From: Actinomadura mexicana
GTDB taxonomy: Bacteria > Actinomycetota > Actinomycetes > Streptosporangiales > Streptosporangiaceae
Assembly (NCBI RefSeq): GCF_900188105.1
Contig: NZ_FZNP01000003.1
Span: 1 to 64,000, forward strand
Direction of reading: 5' to 3'
Length of the DNA stretch: 64,000 bases
The translations under genes and the position numbers were made by a program. The notes under the pieces were generated by a model. The model was given only the letters and a program-made list of their open reading frames with translations. It was not told the DNA's origin and did not search any database. This document shows, piece by piece, positions 24,641-34,626 of this stretch. Position 1 is the first letter of the stretch. Each line of letters begins with the position of its first letter.

Positions 24641-25552
24641 ATGTGCGGATTGTTCGGGGTGGTGCGCTCGCCGTTCGCGCCCGACCCGGGTCGGGCGTCG
24701 GACGTGTTCGTCATGCTGGGCGCGTTCGCCGAGGAGCGGGGGACCGACTCGGCCGGCCTGGCGCTGCTCGGCGCCCCGCCGGGGCTCGGCGGGGAAGGCG
24801 GCGGGGGCTGCCGGGTGGTGAAGGGGCGCGGCCGGTTCTCGGGGGTCTGGCGGCCCGAGTTCCTGCCCGGGCTGGACCGTGCGGCCGTGGCCATCGGGCA
24901 CACCCGCTGGGCGACGCAGGGCTCCCCGACCGAGGCGGCCAACGCCGGCCCCATGGTCGTCCCCGGGCCGTCGGCCACGGTCGTGGGTACGCACAACGGC
25001 GACATCGACGCCGCGGGCCTTCGGGAGCGGTTCGCGCCGCCGCCCGCGTCCGGCGCCACCGACAGCGAGCCGATCTTCCAGCTGCTGGCCGGCCGCCGGG
25101 CCCCGGACGACATCACCGGCGTCCTCCAGGCCCTGGTCGGACGGGTCGCGCTGGCGTGGGTCGAGCGCGACCGCCCCACCGAGGTGCACCTGGCGCGCGG
25201 CGCGCTCAGCCCGCTGACCGTGGCCGTGGACACCGACCAGAACATCTACTGGGGGTCCAACCCGCGCTGGTTCCGGGAGGTCGAGCGGCACACCCGGGTC
25301 CGGTTCGCCACCGTCGTGCTGCTGCGCGAGGGCACCTACCTGAAGGTCGGCATGGAGCGCCGCCCAGGGCGCCGCGACCTGCCCGAGGTCCTCGCGACGG
25401 CGGCCTTCGCGCCCACGGCGCGGGACACCGACATGGACCCGCGCGTCTGGACGGGCTTCACCCCGGCCGACGCCGAGGCCGACAAAGCCCGCCTGCTCCA
25501 CCGCGTGGTGGAACGGGCGGGCGGCACCGGCGGTCTGCTGACCGTCGCCTGA
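24641..25552 (+). CDS. Class II glutamine amidotransferase-type Ntn hydrolase
   Basis: A 303-residue protein beginning Met-Cys-Gly-Leu-Phe-Gly. After Met removal the Cys is the N-terminal nucleophile of class II amidotransferases. Other family parts are AEERGTDSAGLAL, IGHTRWATQG, GTHNGDI and the SEPIF segment. It lacks a fused synthase domain, as in the stand-alone GATase_6 type proteins. ATG 24641 is fixed by the catalytic Cys2. No ribosome site is visible. The acceptor of the released ammonia is unknown. It is convergent with serC. Confidence 0.88.
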   Translation: MCGLFGVVRSPFAPDPGRASDVFVMLGAFAEERGTDSAGLALLGAPPGLGGEGGGGCRVVKGRGRFSGVWRPEFLPGLDRAAVAIGHTRWATQGSPTEAANAGPMVVPGPSATVVGTHNGDIDAAGLRERFAPPPASGATDSEPIFQLLAGRRAPDDITGVLQALVGRVALAWVERDRPTEVHLARGALSPLTVAVDTDQNIYWGSNPRWFREVERHTRVRFATVVLLREGTYLKVGMERRPGRRDLPEVLATAAFAPTARDTDMDPRVWTGFTPADAEADKARLLHRVVERAGGTGGLLTVA

Positions 25553-25556
25553 ACCG

Positions 25557-25589
25557 GCCCTCGGGGGAGCGGCGTGGCCCCCCGAGGGC
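25557..25589. terminator. Hairpin between convergent amidotransferase and serC genes
   Basis: An 11-bp stem (GCCCTCGGGGG with CCCCCGAGGGC) with a 10-base loop lies between the two convergent genes and can act in both directions. It lacks a T tail. Confidence 0.6.
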
Positions 25590-25600
25590 TCCGGCTCGTC

Positions 25601-26737
<1,137 letters not shown>

Positions 26738-26781
26738 TCACACGAGGCTATCTGACCTGCGGCGAAGATCGTGGCTCGGGT

Positions 26782-27165
26782 TCACATCCCGAGACGCCGC
26801 CGGCGCCACCCCCAGGTCAGCAGGGCGACCAGGCAGGCGGCGCAGGCGCCGCCGACCACGGCCGGGGGGTAGATCCAGGCGTCGCCCCTGGAATGCGCCC
26901 GCACGGCCGTGGTGGTGGAGTCGTAGGTGAGGAAGACCAGGAAGAGGGCGGCGACCGCGACGGCGATCCGTCCCGCGACGGCGTTGGTGGCGCGGCGGCG
27001 CTCCTCGCGCTCCGCGTCGAACCGCCTCAGCGCCTGCGCCGCCTCCACCGCCTCCGGGACCGCGGGCGCCGCGGCGGGGCCGGACGCCGCATGGGAGGCG
27101 CCGCCGGCCGCGGGGCCGATGTCGCCCTCAAGCGGCTCGTCGTGTCCGGCGGGGGCTTTTGTCAT
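26782..27165 (-). CDS. Small two-span membrane protein
   Basis: A 127-residue protein. An Ala/Pro-rich acidic head of about 45 residues is followed by a charged helix (ALRRFDAEREERRRATNAV), a span (IAVAVAALFLVFLTY), a short loop and a second span (PPAVVGGACAACLVALLTW) with a basic end. The family is not recognised. ATG 27165 is preferred to ATG 27174 because GGGCGG precedes it. It is upstream of serC on the same strand, 44 bp apart, so possibly co-transcribed, and divergent from the receptor-like gene. Confidence 0.7.
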   Translation of the reverse strand: MTKAPAGHDEPLEGDIGPAAGGASHAASGPAAAPAVPEAVEAAQALRRFDAEREERRRATNAVAGRIAVAVAALFLVFLTYDSTTTAVRAHSRGDAWIYPPAVVGGACAACLVALLTWGWRRRRLGM

Positions 27166-27324
27166 GCCGCCCATGATGACAAAGTGGCCGGGTTTCGGGA
27201 ACCGGCGCACGATCAGCGGAAAGTTTCGATCCGATCGACCGTTCACCGCGTCCAACCTGAACGAGGGCGGGCGAGTCGGGGGGCCGGGCAGAGGCGGGCG
27301 AGACACGGAAGCGAGGCGTGGCGC

Positions 27325-30216
27325 ATGGCGGGCGACGGCGACCGGATCCTGAGCGAGGATCGGCTGCGCGGGGTCCTCGACCTGTTCGAGCGGCTGCGGG
27401 AGCGGCCGCCGTGGCGGTGGCGGGAGCGGCTGCGGCCCCTGCTCCTGCTGCTCGGGCCGGACCGCGCCGCCTCCCACGCCGCCGAGATGCTCAAGTCCCG
27501 CTGCGAGGACGAGCGGGCCCCGGTGTCGCACATCGCCGCCGACACGCCCGCCACCGACGTCGCGGGCGTGCTGCGCGAGGCCAAGCGCGAGCTGTCGCAG
27601 CCGAGCAGCCGCGCCCGGGGCGAGCCGGCGCTGCGGTTCCCGCTGCTGGAGATGGCCCTGTGGCTGCGCGACCTGCGGGAGATCCGGCTGGCCGGCGAAC
27701 GCCCGCCGCCGCGCGGCGCCGCCTCCTCCGAGCGCGAGAACCACCTGCTCGTCCGGCGGCTGACGCACCCGCCGGTCGGCGACAACGAGAACACGCGCCG
27801 CCGCGAGCTCAACCGGGTGATCCGGCGGCGCGGCCGGGACGTGCTGCGCGACCTTGAGGAGGTGCCCGGCAGGCGCGCCACCTTCTTATCGTTCCTGGAG
27901 CAGATCGCCCCCATCGGCATCGCCGTCGTCGCGCTGGTCAGCGCGGGGACGGCGGCGGCGCTCGACCTGGCCTACGCCGTGCTGGCGGCCGTCGTCGGGC
28001 TGGCGTTCGTGACCGTGCAGATCGTCGCCCGGACGCGCGGCTGGTACGGGGTGCGGCGGTTCGGCTGGTTCCTGCGCCAGCCCTACGTCGACCGCGACTC
28101 CACCGGCTTCCTCGGCTTCGCGCTGGGCGTGTTCGACCCCCGCCCGGTCGAGCCGGACGACCACGGCGAGCAGCTCGACCTGCTGCTCGTCGCCGCGTTC
28201 CTGGAGGACCTGCGCCGCAACTACCGCCGCGACTACCGGCGGGCCGCGTGGGCCCGGGTCCGCTACCCGGTGCTGATCTTCGAGCACCTGTCCGCCGGGC
28301 ATCCCGGGGTGGCGTTCGTGGAGCTGGTCGAGCGGGTCCGCGCCGACGGCCGGGCGAGCGACCGGCTGCCCGGCTTCGACCCGCTCATCGTCGTCGCCGG
28401 AGTGGACCCGGCCGCCCCCGCGAGCGTGGATCCGCCCGACCCGTCCGGGCTCCGGCTGCTGGAGCGGCTCGCGCGGGCCGTCCGGGTGGACGTGGCCTCG
28501 GACGAGCCGCAGAGCGTCATCGCCGCGCGCGGCCTGTGGGACCGCTACACGCGCGAGCAGCGGCGCGTCGGCGCCCTCGGCTCGCGCCGCGAGCTGCGCG
28601 TGGACGTCACCCGCGACCCGGGCGGCGACCTGCCGCCGGTGCGCCCGGTGCGGCGCCGCCCGCGGCTCGCCCATCCGGCGCTGCCGTGGATCGCCATGGT
28701 CGCGGTCGCCGCCGCGTCCGTCTCGGTGATCTCCGTGCAGGTGGTGCGGTACTGCTCGCCGTTCGGTATCAGCCGGATGCCGAACGGCGAGTGCGTCGGC
28801 ATCACCGACGGGTCGTTCCGCTTCGGCGAGGACTCCGGCGGCAAGAACAACGACAACCGGCTCAACAAGGTCCTCGACCGGATCGAGTCGCTGAACGACC
28901 ACGTCATGGAGTCCGGCAAGCCGTACGCGACCGTGGTCTACCTCGGTCCGGTGACCGCCGACCCGTCCATCAAGAACAAGCGGATCGACCTGCTCGCCGG
29001 GGTGCAGGGCGAGCTGATCGGGCTGGCGATCGCGCAGAAGCGGTTCAACGACGCCGCCGAGGGCGACGACCTGCGGCTGCGGCTGCTGGTCGCCAACGCG
29101 GGCGCCAAGTTCCGCTACGCCGAGGACGTCGCCGAGCAGATCCGCGGGCGGGCGCTGAAGGACCGCTCGATCGTCGCGGTGATCGGGTTCGAGCAGAGCC
29201 GCCGGCAGACCCAGCAGGCGATCAGGCTGCTGGCCAAGTCCGCGCTGCCCCTCGTCGGCACCGCCAACAGCTACGACGGGACGGCGCTGCTCGACGGCGA
29301 CGCCGGCTACTCGCCGTACTACTTCCGGCTCGCGTCCCCCAACGCGCGGACCGCGCGGCACGCCGCGTTCTGGGCGCGGCACGGCGACGTCGGCGGCAGG
29401 AAGGCGGACGAGGCGGTCGTCATCTACGACGGCGACCCCGACGACCTCTACAGCGCGAACCTGGCGACCGACTTCCAGAAGTCGTTCCGGCCCGGCAAGG
29501 CGCTGATGCGCCCGTACAAGAACCCCGGCGAGCTGAACAAGGCGGTCAGGGAGGCGTGCCAGGACCAGCCCGACCTGTTCTACTACGCGGGGCGGTCGGA
29601 CGAGTTCCGCTCGTTCGTCAACGTCCTGGAGCTCTCCTGCCCCAAGCGCCCGCTGGTCCTCGCCGACGACGAGATCGCCAAGTACGTCAGCGACAACGCC
29701 GAGGAGCTCGGCCGCAAGAACACCTTCGACCTGTTCTTCACGCCGCTGGCCGCCCGGGAGGCGTGGACGTGGCGCTGGATCGGCGACCAGTCGCCGCAGA
29801 CGTTCTACTCCGACTACGACCCGGGGGTCCGGGAGATGACCGACGACGGAAACGACCCGTCGGGACGGCGGCCGTCCATCACCCGCGCCGCCGTCAGCTA
29901 CGACGCGGCGACCCTCGTCGCGACCGTGGCGAGCAAGGTGTACTGGCAGGAGAAGGCGCTGCCGTCGGCCGGCTCGGTGTTCGCGGCGCTCAACGACCCC
30001 GACCACGACGTGCTGCGCAACGGCGCCAGCGGCGTGCTGCGGTTCGGCTCCCGCAACGGCGGCCACCAGGTGATCGACCGGCCGGTGATCCTCGCGACGA
30101 TCCGGCAGGACGGGACGACGGAGGTCAAGCAGGTGTGCGGGCGCCTCGTCGCCGGCGGGCAGGGCCCGGCCGACTGCCCGCCGGGGGGAGGGCGGGGCGG
30201 CGCCTCGCCGAAGTAG
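27325..30216 (+). CDS. Membrane receptor-like protein: degenerate NTPase region plus periplasmic-binding domain
   Basis: A 963-residue protein. The cytoplasmic head has a P-loop-like strand RPLLLLLGPDRAAS (37-50) that lacks the Gly-Lys-Ser/Thr. Two spans lie at about 196-213 and 215-236. A second cytoplasmic part carries Walker-B-like PVLIFEHLSAG (315-325) and FDPLIVVAG (351-359). A span follows at 454-475, then an outside domain of about 450 residues resembling type I periplasmic binding proteins: ATVVYLGPVT, LLAGVQGELIGLAIAQ, VIGFEQSRRQTQQAI, LPLVGTANSYDG, YYFRLASPN and AAVSYDAATLVATV. It has no adjacent ABC permease. It may sense a ligand outside and signal inside. ATG 27325 has GAGG 9 bases before it. 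Confidence 0.8.
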   Translation: MAGDGDRILSEDRLRGVLDLFERLRERPPWRWRERLRPLLLLLGPDRAASHAAEMLKSRCEDERAPVSHIAADTPATDVAGVLREAKRELSQPSSRARGEPALRFPLLEMALWLRDLREIRLAGERPPPRGAASSERENHLLVRRLTHPPVGDNENTRRRELNRVIRRRGRDVLRDLEEVPGRRATFLSFLEQIAPIGIAVVALVSAGTAAALDLAYAVLAAVVGLAFVTVQIVARTRGWYGVRRFGWFLRQPYVDRDSTGFLGFALGVFDPRPVEPDDHGEQLDLLLVAAFLEDLRRNYRRDYRRAAWARVRYPVLIFEHLSAGHPGVAFVELVERVRADGRASDRLPGFDPLIVVAGVDPAAPASVDPPDPSGLRLLERLARAVRVDVASDEPQSVIAARGLWDRYTREQRRVGALGSRRELRVDVTRDPGGDLPPVRPVRRRPRLAHPALPWIAMVAVAAASVSVISVQVVRYCSPFGISRMPNGECVGITDGSFRFGEDSGGKNNDNRLNKVLDRIESLNDHVMESGKPYATVVYLGPVTADPSIKNKRIDLLAGVQGELIGLAIAQKRFNDAAEGDDLRLRLLVANAGAKFRYAEDVAEQIRGRALKDRSIVAVIGFEQSRRQTQQAIRLLAKSALPLVGTANSYDGTALLDGDAGYSPYYFRLASPNARTARHAAFWARHGDVGGRKADEAVVIYDGDPDDLYSANLATDFQKSFRPGKALMRPYKNPGELNKAVREACQDQPDLFYYAGRSDEFRSFVNVLELSCPKRPLVLADDEIAKYVSDNAEELGRKNTFDLFFTPLAAREAWTWRWIGDQSPQTFYSDYDPGVREMTDDGNDPSGRRPSITRAAVSYDAATLVATVASKVYWQEKALPSAGSVFAALNDPDHDVLRNGASGVLRFGSRNGGHQVIDRPVILATIRQDGTTEVKQVCGRLVAGGQGPADCPPGGGRGGASPK

Positions 30217-30260
30217 CCGGGCACGGCGGCGCCCCGGACACGGCGCCCCGGACACGGCAA

Positions 30261-30285
30261 AGGCCCCCGGTTCGACCGGGGGCCT
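30261..30285. terminator. Terminator between receptor-like gene and citrate synthase
   Basis: A perfect 11-bp stem (AGGCCCCCGGT with ACCGGGGGCCT) with a 3-base loop TCG lies between two convergent genes. CAA precedes the stem on the minus-strand exit side, a weak T tail for citA. It is likely bidirectional. Confidence 0.75.
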
Positions 30286-30316
30286 CAGGCGCGTCGGTGC
30301 GGGGGGACGGGCCGGA

Positions 30317-31429
30317 TCAGCCGCCCTGGCGCTTGAGGACCTCCGCCGCGCCGGCGACCTCGTCGAGGGAGCGGGTGCCGGGACCGGTGTAGCGGGCGCT
30401 CGGCCGGACGAGGCGGCCGGTGCGCTTCTGCTCCAGGATGTGCGCCGCCCACCCGGCGGTGCGGCCGCAGGTGAACATCGCGGGCATCATCGCGGTCGGG
30501 ACCTCGGCGAAGTCGAGGATGACCGCGGCCCAGAATTCCACGTTCGTCTCGATCGGGCGGTCCGGGCGGCGCTCGCGCAGTTCGGCCAGGGCCGCGTCCT
30601 CCAGGGCCTTGGCGGCCTCGAAGCGGGGCGCGTCCAGTTCCCTGGCGGTACGGCGCAGCACGCGGGCGCGCGGGTCCTCGGCGCGGTACACGCGGTGCCC
30701 GAAGCCCATCAGCCGGTCGCCGGAGTCGAGGATGTCGGTGACGACCTTGCGGGCGTCGCCGAGCTGCTCGACCTTCTCGATCATCGGCAGGACGCGGGCG
30801 GGGGCGCCGCCGTGCAGGGGGCCCGACATGGCGCCGATCGCGCCGGCGATGCTGGCCGCCACGTCCGCGCCGGTGGAGGCGATGACGCGGGCGGTGAAGG
30901 TGGAGGCGTTCATGCCGTGCTCGGCGGCCGAGACCCAGTACGCGTCGATGGCCCGGACGTGCTTGGGGTCGGGCTCACCGCGCCAGCGGACCATGAACCG
31001 CTCGGTGATGGTTCCGGACTCGTCGATCCGGTGCTGCGGGACCATCGGCTTGCCGACGCCGCGCGCGGACTGCGCCACGAACGACAGCGCCGTCACCGAC
31101 ACCCGGGCGAGGTCGGCGCGGGCCTCCTCGTCGGAGATGTCGAGCAGCGGCTTCATCCCGTACGCGGTGGCGAGGGTGGGGAGGGAGCTCTGCACGTCCA
31201 CCCGCACGTCGCCGGAGGTGACCGGGAGAAGGTGCGGGTCGGCGGGGGCCAGGCCCGGGGTGAAGCTGTCGTCCACGAGGAGGCCCCAGGCGTCACCGAA
31301 GGAGACGCGCCCGACGAGTTCCTCGATGTCGACGCCCCGGTAGCGGAGGGCGCCGCCCTCCTTGTCCGGTTCGGCGATCTCCGTCTCGAAGGCGACGACC
31401 CCTTCGAGACCGGGTTTGAAGTCGGACAT
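30317..31429 (-). CDS. Citrate synthase family protein (CitA-like)
   Basis: A 370-residue short citrate synthase. Catalytic regions are seen: EHGMNASTFTAR (His), SGPLHGGAPARV (His) and MGFGHRVYRAEDPRA (Arg/Asp region). The N-terminus LEGVVAFETEIAEPDKEGGALRYRG is typical of the second, short actinobacterial citrate synthase. The enzyme condenses acetyl-CoA or another acyl-CoA with oxaloacetate; methylcitrate activity cannot be excluded. The start is ATG 31429, after GGCAGGA. It is divergent from pdxH across 126 bp, an arrangement seen in related genomes. Confidence 0.93.
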   Translation of the reverse strand: MSDFKPGLEGVVAFETEIAEPDKEGGALRYRGVDIEELVGRVSFGDAWGLLVDDSFTPGLAPADPHLLPVTSGDVRVDVQSSLPTLATAYGMKPLLDISDEEARADLARVSVTALSFVAQSARGVGKPMVPQHRIDESGTITERFMVRWRGEPDPKHVRAIDAYWVSAAEHGMNASTFTARVIASTGADVAASIAGAIGAMSGPLHGGAPARVLPMIEKVEQLGDARKVVTDILDSGDRLMGFGHRVYRAEDPRARVLRRTARELDAPRFEAAKALEDAALAELRERRPDRPIETNVEFWAAVILDFAEVPTAMMPAMFTCGRTAGWAAHILEQKRTGRLVRPSARYTGPGTRSLDEVAGAAEVLKRQGG

Positions 31430-31555
31430 GTCGTCCTGCCTTTCGTCCCCAAGAGTGATAAGGCGGTGCCGTGCCATTGAACCCTGCCCGCCTTACTGAC
31501 CAGTACCCAGGGGTCCTGCGAGTTGCACAGGGCCCAGGTGAGAGGCTCTGACGCT

Positions 31556-32263
31556 GTGGATTCCCCAACGCCCGATCCCGCACGGCTCCGGAGATCTTAC
31601 GAGGTGGGCGAATTGTCCGAGTCGGCGCTCCCCGCCGATCCGCTCGCCCTGTTCGCCGCGTGGTTCGCCGAGGTGCACGCATCCGGACTGGCCGAGCCGA
31701 ACGCGATGATCCTCGCGACCGCCTCCGGCGACGGGGTCCCGAGCGCCCGGACGGTCCTGCTCAAGGGCTACGGGCCGCAGGGCTTCCGGTTCTTCACGAA
31801 CCTGACGTCCCGCAAGGGCCGCGACCTCGCCGAGAACCCGCGCGCGGCGCTGGTGTTCCCGTGGCATCCGCTGTACCGGCAGGTCCGGGTCGCGGGACCG
31901 GTGTCCGAGCTCCCGCGCGAGGAGACGGCCGCCTACTTCCGGACCCGCCCGTACGGATCCCGGATCGGCGCGTGGGCGAGCGAGGACCAGTCGGGCGTCA
32001 TTCCGGGGCGCGAGGTGCTGGAGCGCCGCTACGCCGAGGCGGCCGGGCGCTGGCCGGATCCGGCCGCCGGGCGGGCGGAGGCGCCGGAGGGGGACGCGGC
32101 CGGCGCCGTCCCGCTGCCGGACTTCTGGGGCGGCTACCGCGTCGCGCCCGAGTCGGTCGAGTTCTGGCAGGGCCGCCCCGACCGGCTCCACGACCGGATC
32201 CGCTACCGGCGGGCGGCCCCCGGGGGCGCGGAGGAATGGGCGGTGGAGAGACTGGCTCCGTGA
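31556..32263 (+). CDS. pdxH: Pyridoxamine 5'-phosphate oxidase
   Basis: A 235-residue FMN enzyme that makes pyridoxal phosphate. Typical parts are RRSYEVGELSE, NAMILATASGDGVPSARTVLLKG, FFTNLTSRKGRDLAENP, LVFPWHPLYRQVRVAG and the C-terminal signature VEFWQGRPDRLHDRIRYRR. GTG 31556 is chosen, with AGAGG about 11 bases upstream. Its stop overlaps the GTG of the next gene by 4 bases (GTGA), so the MFS gene is translated with it. It supplies cofactor to PLP enzymes such as SerC nearby. Confidence 0.95.
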   Translation: MDSPTPDPARLRRSYEVGELSESALPADPLALFAAWFAEVHASGLAEPNAMILATASGDGVPSARTVLLKGYGPQGFRFFTNLTSRKGRDLAENPRAALVFPWHPLYRQVRVAGPVSELPREETAAYFRTRPYGSRIGAWASEDQSGVIPGREVLERRYAEAAGRWPDPAAGRAEAPEGDAAGAVPLPDFWGGYRVAPESVEFWQGRPDRLHDRIRYRRAAPGGAEEWAVERLAP

Positions 32264-33555
32264 CACCGCCGGTTGGAACGGTCCGCCGCAGGCGGCTCCG
32301 GGGGCTCGCGATCGACACCCGGCCGCTGGCCCGTCCGGCCTACCGGCGGCTGTGGCTGGGGCAGGGCGTGTCGTTCGTCGGGTTCCAGGTCACCGCCGTC
32401 GCCGTCCCCGTCCAGGTCTACGACATGACCCGCTCGTCGTTCTGGGTGGGCGCCCTCGGCGTCGTCAACCTCGTCCCGCTGATCGTGTTCGGGCTGTGGG
32501 GCGGCGCGGTGGCCGACCACATGGACCGGCGCAGGCTGCTGTTCGCCTCGTCCTGCGTCATGTGGGCGGCGACGCTGCTGCTGCTCGTCCAGGCGCTCCT
32601 GGGCGCCGGCAGCCTCGCGCTGATCATGGTCGTGGTGGCGGTCCAGGCGATCGGGTTCGCGGTGTCCTCGCCCACCCGCAGCGCGATCATCCCTCGGCTG
32701 GTCGACCGGCCGCTCGTCCCGGCGGCCAACACCCTCAACTTCACCGCGAGCCAGTTCGGGATGCTGGCCGGGCCGCTGTTCGCCGGCGTCCTGCTGGCCC
32801 ACTGGCACTACGCGGCGGCGTACGCGCTCGACGCCGTGCTGTTCAGCGTCGTGCTGTACGCGGCGCTCAGGCTCCCGCCGATCCCGCCGCTCGGCGACGT
32901 CACCGGCACGCCCGGCCTGCGGTCGGTCTTCGACGGGCTCCGCTACCTGGCCACGCAGCCGGTGCTGCTGATGTCGTTCGCGGTGGACGTCATCGCGATG
33001 GCGGTCGCCATGCCGCGCGCCCTGTTCCCCGAGGTCGCCGAGACCCGGTTCGGCGGCGAGGGCGCGGTCGGCTACCTGTTCGCCGCGATCGCGGTCGGGG
33101 CGTTCCTCGGCGGGCTGTCGTCGGGCTGGGTCGGGCGGGTGCACCGGCAGGGGATCGCGCTCGTGGCGTCCATCGCCGTGTGGGGCCTCGCCGTCGCGGC
33201 CGCCGGGCTGGCCGGCCGCCTGTGGCTCGCGGTCGTCCTGCTCGCGGTCGGCGGCGCGGCCGACCTGGTGTCGTCGGTCTTCCGCCAGTCCATGCTCCAG
33301 ACGTACGCGCCCGACCAGATGCGCGGACGGCTCCAGGGCGTCTTCACCGTCGTCGTCGCCGGCGGCCCCCGGCTCGGGGACGTCCGGGCGGGGGCGACCG
33401 CGAGCGCCGTGGGCGCGACCGCCTCCTGGGTCGGCGGGGGCCTGGCCTGCGCCGCCCTGGTCATCGCGGTGGGATTCGCCGTCCCGGCACTGCTCCGCTA
33501 TGACACCCGCACCGCCGAGACCGTCTCGGCCGAGCCGCTGCCCGTGGAGGACTGA
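32260..33555 (+). CDS. MFS transporter, enterobactin-exporter-like
   Basis: A 431-residue major facilitator of the DHA3 group. It begins with ARPAYRRLWLGQGVSFVGFQVTAVAVPVQVYD in segments and has about twelve hydrophobic segments, with the loop GGAVADHMDRRRLL and the later DQMRGRLQGVF. GTG 32260 overlaps the pdxH stop. It is followed by the DtxR-type iron regulator after 183 bp. A siderophore-export role is suggested by family and by the iron regulator next door, but no iron box was seen in front of it. Confidence 0.85.
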   Translation: MTPPVGTVRRRRLRGLAIDTRPLARPAYRRLWLGQGVSFVGFQVTAVAVPVQVYDMTRSSFWVGALGVVNLVPLIVFGLWGGAVADHMDRRRLLFASSCVMWAATLLLLVQALLGAGSLALIMVVVAVQAIGFAVSSPTRSAIIPRLVDRPLVPAANTLNFTASQFGMLAGPLFAGVLLAHWHYAAAYALDAVLFSVVLYAALRLPPIPPLGDVTGTPGLRSVFDGLRYLATQPVLLMSFAVDVIAMAVAMPRALFPEVAETRFGGEGAVGYLFAAIAVGAFLGGLSSGWVGRVHRQGIALVASIAVWGLAVAAAGLAGRLWLAVVLLAVGGAADLVSSVFRQSMLQTYAPDQMRGRLQGVFTVVVAGGPRLGDVRAGATASAVGATASWVGGGLACAALVIAVGFAVPALLRYDTRTAETVSAEPLPVED

Positions 33556-33648
33556 GCCGCCGTCGGCGAGGGCCGAAGCGACGACCCCCGGATCGTCTCG
33601 GGCTGAACCGCTCCGCGTCGCGGGAAGGTTTCGCGTTCATCTCGCGTT

Positions 33649-33670
33649 CCCCCGTACCCGGCTTCGGGGG
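33649..33670 (+). terminator. Candidate hairpin after the MFS gene
   Basis: CCCCCG and CGGGGG pair across a 10-base loop, 94 bp after the MFS stop and before the DtxR promoter. Weak as a terminator because it has no T tail. Confidence 0.35.
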
Positions 33671-33707
33671 ATATTCGCAGGGCCCGGCGACGTGGGGTCC
33701 GAGCAAG

Positions 33708-33713
33708 TAGACT
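33708..33713 (+). promoter_or_regulatory. Candidate -10 box of the DtxR-type gene
   Basis: TAGACT lies 25 bases before the GTG start of the regulator, giving a short leader that includes the GGAGG ribosome site. The -35 region is not convincing. Confidence 0.4.
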
Positions 33714-33738
33714 CATGACCATAAGACTGGAGGGAGCT

Positions 33739-34440
33739 GTGACCTCACACGGCCTGATCGATACCACGGAGATGTATCTCCGGACGGTCTTCGAGCTCGA
33801 GGAAGAGGGGATCATCCCCCTTCGCGCGCGCATCGCCGAGCGGCTCTCCCAGAGCGGCCCCACGGTGAGCCAGACGGTCGCGCGCATGGAGCGCGACGGG
33901 CTGCTGCGGGTCGAGGGCGATCGGCACCTGGAGCTGACCGACAGCGGGCGCGGTCTCGCGACGCGCGTCATGCGCAAGCACCGCCTCGCCGAATGCCTCC
34001 TGGTCAACGTCATCGGACTGCCCTGGGAGGACGTCCACATCGAGGCGTGCCGGTGGGAGCACGTGATGTCGGAGGATGTCGAGCGCCGCCTGGTCGCGCT
34101 GCTGGACAACCCGACCACCTGCCCGCACGGCAACCCGATCCCCGGCCTGGACGAGCTCGGCGGGCACGGCGGCGAAGCCGAGGAGTCTCCGCTGGCGGTG
34201 ATGACCGCGGTGGCGAGCCCCCAGGGCGCGGGCGCGGTGATCCGCCGGATCAGCGAGCAGGTGCAGAGCGACAGCGACCTGATGCTTAGACTCAAGCAGA
34301 TAGGGATACAACCGGGACGAGAGGTGATTCTCCGGGCGACCGACGACGGGGTACGGGTGATCGGTGACGACGAGGACGACAGTCCCGCGACGGAACTCTC
34401 GCGCGGCATCGCCGAGCACGTCTTCGTCAGCAGGCGCTGA
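33739..34440 (+). CDS. DtxR/IdeR-family iron-dependent repressor
   Basis: A 233-residue metal-sensing repressor. The N-terminal winged helix begins IDTTEMYLRTVFELEEEG and its recognition helix is SQSGPTVSQTVARMERDGLL. Metal ligands of the family are present: Met of TTEMYLRT, His and Glu of RKHRLAECLL, and His, Cys, Glu and His of HIEACRWEHVMSED. A C-terminal SH3-like part follows (IGIQPGREVILRATDDGV). GTG 33739 is chosen because GGAGG precedes it at ideal distance and family proteins begin close to IDTTEMYLRT; an ATG 24 bases upstream is less likely. It would control iron uptake and storage genes across the chromosome. Confidence 0.95.
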   Translation: MTSHGLIDTTEMYLRTVFELEEEGIIPLRARIAERLSQSGPTVSQTVARMERDGLLRVEGDRHLELTDSGRGLATRVMRKHRLAECLLVNVIGLPWEDVHIEACRWEHVMSEDVERRLVALLDNPTTCPHGNPIPGLDELGGHGGEAEESPLAVMTAVASPQGAGAVIRRISEQVQSDSDLMLRLKQIGIQPGREVILRATDDGVRVIGDDEDDSPATELSRGIAEHVFVSRR

Positions 34441-34626
34441 CGCGGTCAGTGTGTGCACCCCCGCCTCGACGGTCTATACCGAAGATCTCCATAACATCGC
34501 GTCTTTCGGGCGTATCCCGGCGGCGGGTTCGTCGTTCAATACGACGAGGCGACCACGTAGGACGTCCGTGCCGCGACGCGCGGTGATCATCGGGGCGAGG
34601 ATCGGGACTGGTATCGGGATGGGGAG

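Noticed and set aside
30228..30255. Two tandem 14-bp units GGCGCCCCGGACAC
   Set aside because: Only two copies in a short GC-rich spacer; it looks like simple slippage.
31430..34440. DtxR/IdeR iron box near the iron regulator and MFS gene
   Set aside because: No sequence close to TTAGGTTAGGCTAACCTAA was found in the spacers, so iron control of the neighbours is not supported.
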